In this document: positions 58,130 to 64,000 of the stretch, piece after piece
How the letters are laid out: each line of letters starts with the position of its first letter
Position numbering within the stretch: position 1 is the first letter of the stretch
Origin: Morella rubra
Lineage: Eukaryota; Streptophyta; Magnoliopsida; Fagales; Myricaceae
Reading direction: 5' to 3'
Assembly: GCA_003952965.2 (NCBI GenBank)
Contig: CM025854.1
Span: 11,895,418-11,959,417 of the forward strand
DNA length: 64,000 nt
Notes under the pieces: generated by a model
Told to the model about the DNA's origin: nothing
What the model saw: only the letters and a program-made list of their open reading frames with translations
Databases searched by the model: none
Translations under genes and position numbers: made by a program

Positions 58130-59706
58130 TGATGTGGGAATTTATTTCACACATTTTCTTAGTAGTAATTGCTTTGATTCAGAGTGTTTTGTATGTTTCA
58201 TAGCTCGTTTGTCTAGAATTTTAAGTGTCTTTTACATTTATTTAATTCTTAGGAATTCTTGATGTTTGCAGGTATTTAATTATTCAATAAGATTGAAATT
58301 GAGTTGATGGGAAGAGCAAAATTCGGGCTAAGCTATGAGAGCAAATCCTAGTTGAATTGGTCTTGTAAAAACAAAATACTGTTTGGTTTTTGGATTATAA
58401 CTAGAGCTACAGACCTCAGATTCAGGTGTCGTTTTGCTTGTTGGAAAGCTAAGATGTAGACCTAAAACTTTTATGAAGAGTCCAAAACTCATTTCTGCCA
58501 TTTTGAAGTTCAAAATCTACAAAACATGGAGAAGTTCGAATCTGTCCAGAAAGTTTACAGTAGACCAGACACTGTTTTGGTTTTTGACGTCTATCTGGAG
58601 TTCTAGAAGTCAGAAAAATGTAAACTCAGATGGGTTGGAAAGCCGAGAACGAGATATAAAACTTTCCTGAAGGAGAAAACTCCAAATTATGTATTTTTGA
58701 TGCTCTAAATCCAGCTGGAATTAGGGTAATAAAATCGGCCTAGAATTTCGGATTTCAAATCTATTTTCAAAATTGATAAGTAAATTTGTTTTGAAATTTG
58801 AAAAGACATTTTGTTTTAAAATACGAAAATATAATTGATTTAAAGATTTTTTAAAAAAATTAAATTTGAAAAATCAGATCCTATTTTAAAATTCAAAAAG
58901 AGAATTGATTTAAAAATTGAAAAGTAAATCTAAAATTCAGGCGTGACTTAGCTTTCAAAAAGTGTGTGCTCCATCTTTTAGGGAGTCAGGGGACGTGGGG
59001 GGTTTTTAGCTTACTTTCTGGAGTTTTTATTTTCAGTTAACAATTTTTTTTATGCATTAAAACTTTGTAATCGATGCTGCTTTCTGTGGATTCTGCTTCT
59101 CAAGTTTAATGAAGTTTACTTGGAAGAAAAGGAGAAGATATTTAGAGGAGGAATGTCATTGTAGCTGAGAATTTCTACAATTTCAGAGTTTTTCTTCTTT
59201 CTCTAGTTTTTAGTTTTTGAATTATTATTAAGGATGTTAAATTCGAATTTTCTTTGAAAAATAATTGGATTGTTTTATTAGTTATGATTTGCTAGTTTTC
59301 TTATTCTAGGGCTAGGACATAGTCATTGAATTTTTTATATGATTTGAGTATGGATGTAATGAATATAATTTGTTAATTGCAATTTGATGATTTCGGTTTT
59401 CATTCTTGCAATTTACTGCCATGAATTGCATGCTTAAGATGTTGAATGAAGTAACAAAAGTTGAAGTTTAATATTAGTTCGTGAATTCATCAAACCTTGG
59501 TAGTGTAATTTAGAAATAAATACACACCCTTGTGACCTATATCCAATAATTCCAAGAGCATAATGAATCTTTATTAATTTTTGTGATCACGAAAGTAGAC
59601 ATAGAATTAATATAGGTATAGGTGTTATACCTTGAAAGAGGATATCACATAAAAAAGAATTCGGTCATTGTGATTAACAAAACATTAATGCAAGCAATTC
59701 ATTAAA
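58130..59706 (+). repeat. putative Athila-like 3' LTR (5' portion)
   Basis: It starts TGATGTGGGAATT after the polypurine tract. Its end could not be fixed because no 5' LTR is in the window and a MULE is inserted at 59715. It probably resumes at 62812. Confidence 0.7.
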
Positions 59707-59715
59707 AATAAAAAA

Positions 59716-60205
59716 GGGAAAAGTACGGAAACAGTCCCTGTGATTTCACGTTTTGACAAAATAGTCCCTGTGGTTTCAATTTGAATGCATTAGTCCCTGT
59801 GGTCAGCAAGCTGTTGCAATGCAGTCCCTCCGTCAATCTCCCCGTGGAACCGTTAACGGAGCATGCTGACTTGTCAACAATTTGCCACGTGGACATCGAT
59901 GAGTTGGCGAATTTCACACGTGGAATGACACATCGTTATCCAAAATTAAAAACAAAAAAAAAATAAAAAACAAAAACGCCTGGCAGTTGACTGCCCTAGC
60001 TCGAAATCCCGAAATTCCCCTTTCTTCAATTTCCCCCCAAAAAAGCCCTAGCCCAAAATCCCTAAATCCTCCTTTCTTCATTTTACCCCCAAATTAGACC
60101 ACGTCCATTTTGGTTTTGCCGTTTTCCCTGATCAAAGAACCACCCCTTCTTTCCTTCACCATTTTCTCCCAAACCACTGAAAAACCATCGAACATCCCTG
60201 AAGCC
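59716..60205. repeat. MULE left terminal inverted repeat
   Basis: It contains the repeated phrase AGTCCCTGTGGTTTCA and TTGCCACGTGGACATCGATG. Its complement is found at about 62345-62802. Confidence 0.9.
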
Positions 60206-61041
60206 TATGAAATTTGGATCTTTTTTGAATTCTGGTTGGGATGTGTATGATTTGGTGTTGGGTAAATGTGATATGAAGTGTTGGTTGTACTTTGGTGAAA
60301 ACTGGAGGAACTAATATTTTGTGAAATCTGGTCATTCATGTGTATGAGCAGTTTTGATGTACATCGAGATGGTTAGTTGTGAATTCTGGTCAGTTATGTG
60401 TTTGGCCAGTTTTGATCATCTAGATGGATATTTTGTAAATATCCACATTATGTGAAATTGGATTTGTGATATCATAGAGAGATAATTGTTAACATACACA
60501 AAAACCATCAATACCCAAACAAAAAAATCACGGAAGAAAGTAACTTGAACTTGCGTTTCATTCATAATCCATCTATTTCAGGAAAGGAAAGATCAAATGA
60601 CGAGCAAAAATATATACTACAAGAACGCTCAGATAACACATTCCAAAAGAACAACATTCCAAAGATAGATATTAAAGACTTGTTTTCCAGAATTCCAAGT
60701 TAAAGTTCCTTCTTTTAATTCTTCTCAAATGCAGCAAAAAGGGAACTCTACCAGAAATGCTATCATAGACATTTATTTTAGCTAAGATCAAAAAACAAAA
60801 GACCAACACTACAAAAGAACAAAATTTGTACAGATAGAGAGAGAGAGAGCTTGTGCACATAAAATTAGCAGTAGCTGCAACTTACAACCAATGTCATGGG
60901 TCTATTACCAATTACACCAAAGTCAGACATTAATATTGCATTCCTAAATGGACTACCAAATACACGGCTAGCTTCCTAAATGGACTAGAACTATTCTAAT
61001 TTATCAAATACAACATAACATCCGACTGATAATGGACTAAC
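60206..61041. other. MULE interior, non-coding
   Basis: No gene recognised. It probably includes the 3' flank of the GRF gene and a GAGAGA run at 60835-60850. Confidence 0.5.
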
Positions 61042-62250
61042 TTATACGCTGACCCCCCATGTAACCCAAAAGCCAGCACTTATGAGAATAGCCAAATTGA
61101 ACATCCAGGATCCAACCAAGCAACATTTCAGATGTTTTTCCTTCTTCTTCTGCATTCGGAGTTGTTCTTCCATTGTCTTCACCTTCTTAATATAGGTTGG
61201 CAGTATTTCATGACCGCGTGCACAGGTTGGTGGATCCACCCATTAAAGAAATTGCATGCTGGCTGTTTCTACAAAAATTAGAAAAACAAAGTATGATAAT
61301 TATTCACTCAGGAGATGAAGAAGATACTCTGTCAGATTCAGAAAGTCAATAGTGTTCATGTGATGAATTGTCCAAGAGTAATCTGGAATGGATAAAACTT
61401 AGTGTACCTTGTTGCATATCTAAGCAGAAAAACATACAGGACAACTTAAACCACCATTTTATTCACATTTCATTGATTTTCCTAACAACATGTAATTAAA
61501 CAGCTTGGAAGGCAAAAGTGCAAATATTTCAAAAATTTCCCCAAATGTTTACAAATCCAATAAATCTCAAACATAATTAAATATTCACACACTATCAAAT
61601 TTCCCTCTCATACACATACCGAACAGACAACAGGCATATGGGTGGTTGGAATTAATTTAATTCTTCGATCAATAAGAAGCTTTAGAAACATATATTTTAT
61701 ATGGATGGTAATTGGAATGTCAGAAGGAACCGACTGCTTGATTTGAGTGTGATCCTAGGAGAACGAACTATTGGCAATTCTATTTGTTTCATTATAAATG
61801 CGTATAAATTCATGCTGTCATTGGATGGGCAATTTTGCTTTGCATATTCAATATACTTTTAACAAGATTGTGCATTGCGGAAACTACCAAGTATCAGGCC
61901 TGTTCTTATTTTTGTACATAAAAGTTTGATAGAAGCACTCATAAGTCATATGAGCAGTGGAAGATCATGTAAATGATGATGCAATCATGCACTATACTTT
62001 TTTTCGAAATCCTAGGGTGTAAAAAAGTGATCTTAGGCCAACCACGAAGTGGAATAGGCAAATGTGCAGATTCTGACTTTTTAAGGTATGGGTGTTGCTT
62101 CATATGATTCTGGCTACCAAAGGGGATGGAACATACCGAGCCAGCTGAGTACTGGTGGCAGCCAAAGAAACGCCTTCCAGGGTTCGAATATGTCAAGGAA
62201 GTCTTCATGGAAGCCTGAAGGTTGCATCCATACTCCAGAAAAACGCCACT
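61042..62250 (-). pseudogene. GRF-type zinc-finger gene inside the MULE
   Basis: On the minus strand, exon 1 (up to its donor at 62137/62136, TCG|GTATGT) reads CNLQASMKTSLTYSNPGRRF then FGCHQYSAGS. Exon 2 (61268-61042, acceptor TTGTAG) reads ACNFF...VDPPTCARGHEILP, then a Lys/Glu-rich coiled segment and a hydrophobic C-terminal helix (NLAILISAGFWVTW). Together these make the GRF zinc finger (C...S.T..NPGRRF..C...C.FF.W.D) plus coiled coil plus membrane-anchor layout of small plant proteins. One base is missing between FF and VDPP near 61242-61247, shifting the frame. No clear start codon is visible. GRF domains can bind single-stranded DNA; the role of the small plant proteins is unknown to me. 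Confidence 0.78.
61269..62136 (-). other. intron of the MULE-borne GRF gene
   Basis: Bounded by a GTATGT donor (62136) and a TTTTTGTAG acceptor (61269). AT-rich, no ORF. Confidence 0.55.
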
Positions 62251-62344
62251 CCATTGTAAATCGGTCTGTCACTGCTTCCTTCCACTCCGAACGGATGACG
62301 AAAATGAAGAAAATGAGTTCATTATTCAAACAGACTATTTTTGG

Positions 62345-62802
62345 GGAAAACGGATGGTTCGGGGACGTTCGATGTTTTGGGGGAAAAGAAAATGGCGAAG
62401 AGAGAGTTCGGTGGTTTGGGAGAAAATGGCGACTGCAAGAAGGGGTGGTTCTTTGATCGGAGAAAATGGCAAAACCAAAATGGACATGGTCTGATTTGGG
62501 GGGAAAATGAAGAAAGGAGGATTTGGGGATTTCGGGCTAGGGCAGTCAACTGCTAGGCATTTTTTTTTTTAATTTTGGATAAGGATGTGTCATTCCACTT
62601 GTGAAATTTGCCAACTCATCGATGTCCACGTGGCAAATTTTTGACAAGTCAGCATGCTCCGTTAACGGTTCAACGGGGAGATTGACGAAGGGACTGCATT
62701 GCAATAGCTTGCTGACCACAGGGACTAATGCATTCAAATTAAAACCACAGGGACTATTTTGTCAAACCGTGAAACTATAGGGACTGTTTCCGTACTTTTC
62801 CC
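62345..62802. repeat. MULE right terminal inverted repeat
   Basis: Mirror copy of the left repeat, ending CCGTACTTTTCCC at 62802. On the minus strand it would supply the promoter side of the internal gene. Confidence 0.9.
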
Positions 62803-62811
62803 AATAAAAAA

Positions 62812-63095
62812 TGATATTTGTTTAAAAAAGTAATATTTTTTAAGTAAAACTATTGAAACTCTCTTTCAATAGTCTATTTATTTTTAATTTATTTCTTAAA
62901 TTTTTATTATTTTTATTTATTTTTTAAAATTTAGTCTTTGATGGGTATTTAGATCATTTTGCTTGATTTTCCGTCTGATTTAATGCTTGATTTAGACAAG
63001 GGCAAAGATTGATAGATTTTGAAAGTTACGGGTTTCAAATTGTGGGATTGAAAGTTAAGAGTAGCTATTTGATTTTTGCCTAAACATAAGGGGCT
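62812..63095. other. AT-rich DNA after the MULE
   Basis: Probably the continuation of the host LTR interrupted by the MULE. No gene seen. Confidence 0.45.
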
Positions 63096-63625
63096 AAGTA
63101 TGACTTTACCCATATTATTTAATATATACTACATTATACATATTATGAAATATATACTACCTTATGCATATTACGTAATATATAGTACCTTATACATATT
63201 GCCCATATACTATTATTTCATATATAGTATTTTATACATATTATATACTACCTTATATATAGTACCTTGTATTATATAGTACCTTGTACCTTATACATAC
63301 ATATATATATAGTACCTTATACCCTTATTATTTAATAGTACCTTGTAATACCTTATAATATATATACCTTATACCATATAGTACATAGTACGTATTATAC
63401 CTGCCTAATATACGTATACGTCATATAGTAACTCCTATATTCATATCATTATAAGTATGTAACATACGTTTACATAGTTCATACATGTTATACATATCAT
63501 TAACGTATAGCACCTTATACAATTATTTCAATATAGTTCGTTATTATTATTTAACTTATAGTACCTTATACATATTTTTTAATGTATAGTACCTTATACG
63601 TGTTATGTAATATATAGTACCTTTG
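63096..63625. repeat. AT-rich degenerate minisatellite
   Basis: Irregular repeats of TATAGTACCTTATACATATT and variants, with unit spacing of roughly 20-45 bp. The ORF-like frame inside is only the repeat read in protein. Confidence 0.88.
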
Positions 63626-64000
63626 TGAGACCCCGACCTTATTTCTATCATTGTAAAAAAAAAAATTTATTATGACTTCTTAAGTGTGTGTGTGTATTAC
63701 TCTAATTATTGAGAAAGGCATGTATGGGTAAATTACTCTAAGATTTTGTCTAGGTGGAATGTTCCCCCTAGCATTTTTATGCATCTTTAGCTATGATTTA
63801 ATGTTATATCGTTTGCAATTTTAATAGTATTAAATTTGAGTATTTGAGATTAATTAAACTAATCATTTTAATTGTTGGAATATATCTCTAAGTTTGCAAT
63901 ATTTGGAAGAATTGAATTAGGGAATTAGGGACTTTGACTCTTGAAAAAATGTGTGAAAGGCATGTTGGGGTTGGGGTTAATAATAATGAAGTGGCAAAAA
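63626..64000. other. unannotated right edge
   Basis: It begins TGAGACCCCGACC, which could be the start of another repeat. AT-rich, with no gene seen before the window ends. Confidence 0.4.

Larger units (their letters stand above)
59716..62802. mobile_element. MULE transposon with long inverted repeats (Pack-MULE-like)
   Basis: It is 3087 bp. The left end GGGAAAAGTACGGAAACAGT matches the complement of the right end. The inverted repeats run inward about 450-490 bp (to about 60205 and about 62345). The first 260 bp are above 90% identical by eye, then they diverge. The 9-bp direct repeat AATAAAAAA (59707-59715 and 62803-62811) is a Mutator-type target duplication. The interior encodes a GRF-zinc-finger gene remnant and no MURA transposase was seen, so it is non-autonomous. 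Confidence 0.93.

Overview
This is a nuclear window from a flowering plant, most likely a eudicot. The evidence is a many-exon gene with GT-AG introns, plant-lineage LTR retrotransposons (Athila-like and chromodomain Ty3/gypsy, Ty1/copia, TRIM), CACTA, MULE and hAT elements, and an AT-rich background. No bacterial, organellar, rRNA, tRNA or CRISPR signal was seen.

Left third (about 0.9-23.3 kb, minus strand): one real host gene, the bifunctional lysine-degradation enzyme LKR/SDH. I mapped 17 consecutive coding exons (22539 down to 942) covering about 763 codons. All splice in frame, with no stop or frameshift. The last quarter or so of the SDH domain lies off the left edge. Its introns are loaded with mobile DNA: a complete 457-bp TRIM (6108-6564), a decayed copia (about 7.1-11.2 kb), an hAT-type MITE (14779-14948) and a foldback element (about 19444-19741). 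A 1.8-kb tandem duplication (1589-3399 / 3400-5170) repeats one coding exon. The second copy differs from the first over its last 0.8 kb almost only by small deletions. The window's left edge holds the start of another minus-strand ORF, possibly LINE-type.

Middle (23.3-31.6 kb): the LKR/SDH promoter side, a broken lectin-receptor-kinase fragment carrying an hAT-like insertion, and an antisense gag-protease fragment of a Ty3/gypsy element with a tRNA-Asp primer site and a long putative LTR containing a 118-bp tandem repeat.

Right half (31.6-64 kb): nested transposons. CACTA-1 (31624-37370) carries five exons of a captured STE20-type kinase plus a solo LTR. It abuts a minus-strand chromodomain gypsy (37371-43422) that has lost its reverse-transcriptase catalytic block and also hosts a solo LTR. 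Next is a plus-strand Athila-like gypsy (about 43505 to beyond 58130), split by CACTA-2 (44619-51703, TSD CTA), a third solo LTR (54305-55550, TSD GTGGT) and, in its 3' LTR, a 3.1-kb MULE (59716-62802, 9-bp TSD). The MULE has roughly 0.45-kb inverted repeats and carries a broken GRF-zinc-finger gene. CACTA-2 encodes two transposon proteins and contains more than 35 copies of a palindromic CGATCGATCG motif, the most unusual pattern in the window.

Most frame breaks in the transposons are ordinary decay. A minority are single-base losses in homopolymers and could be consensus errors. Only LKR/SDH looks like a working host gene.
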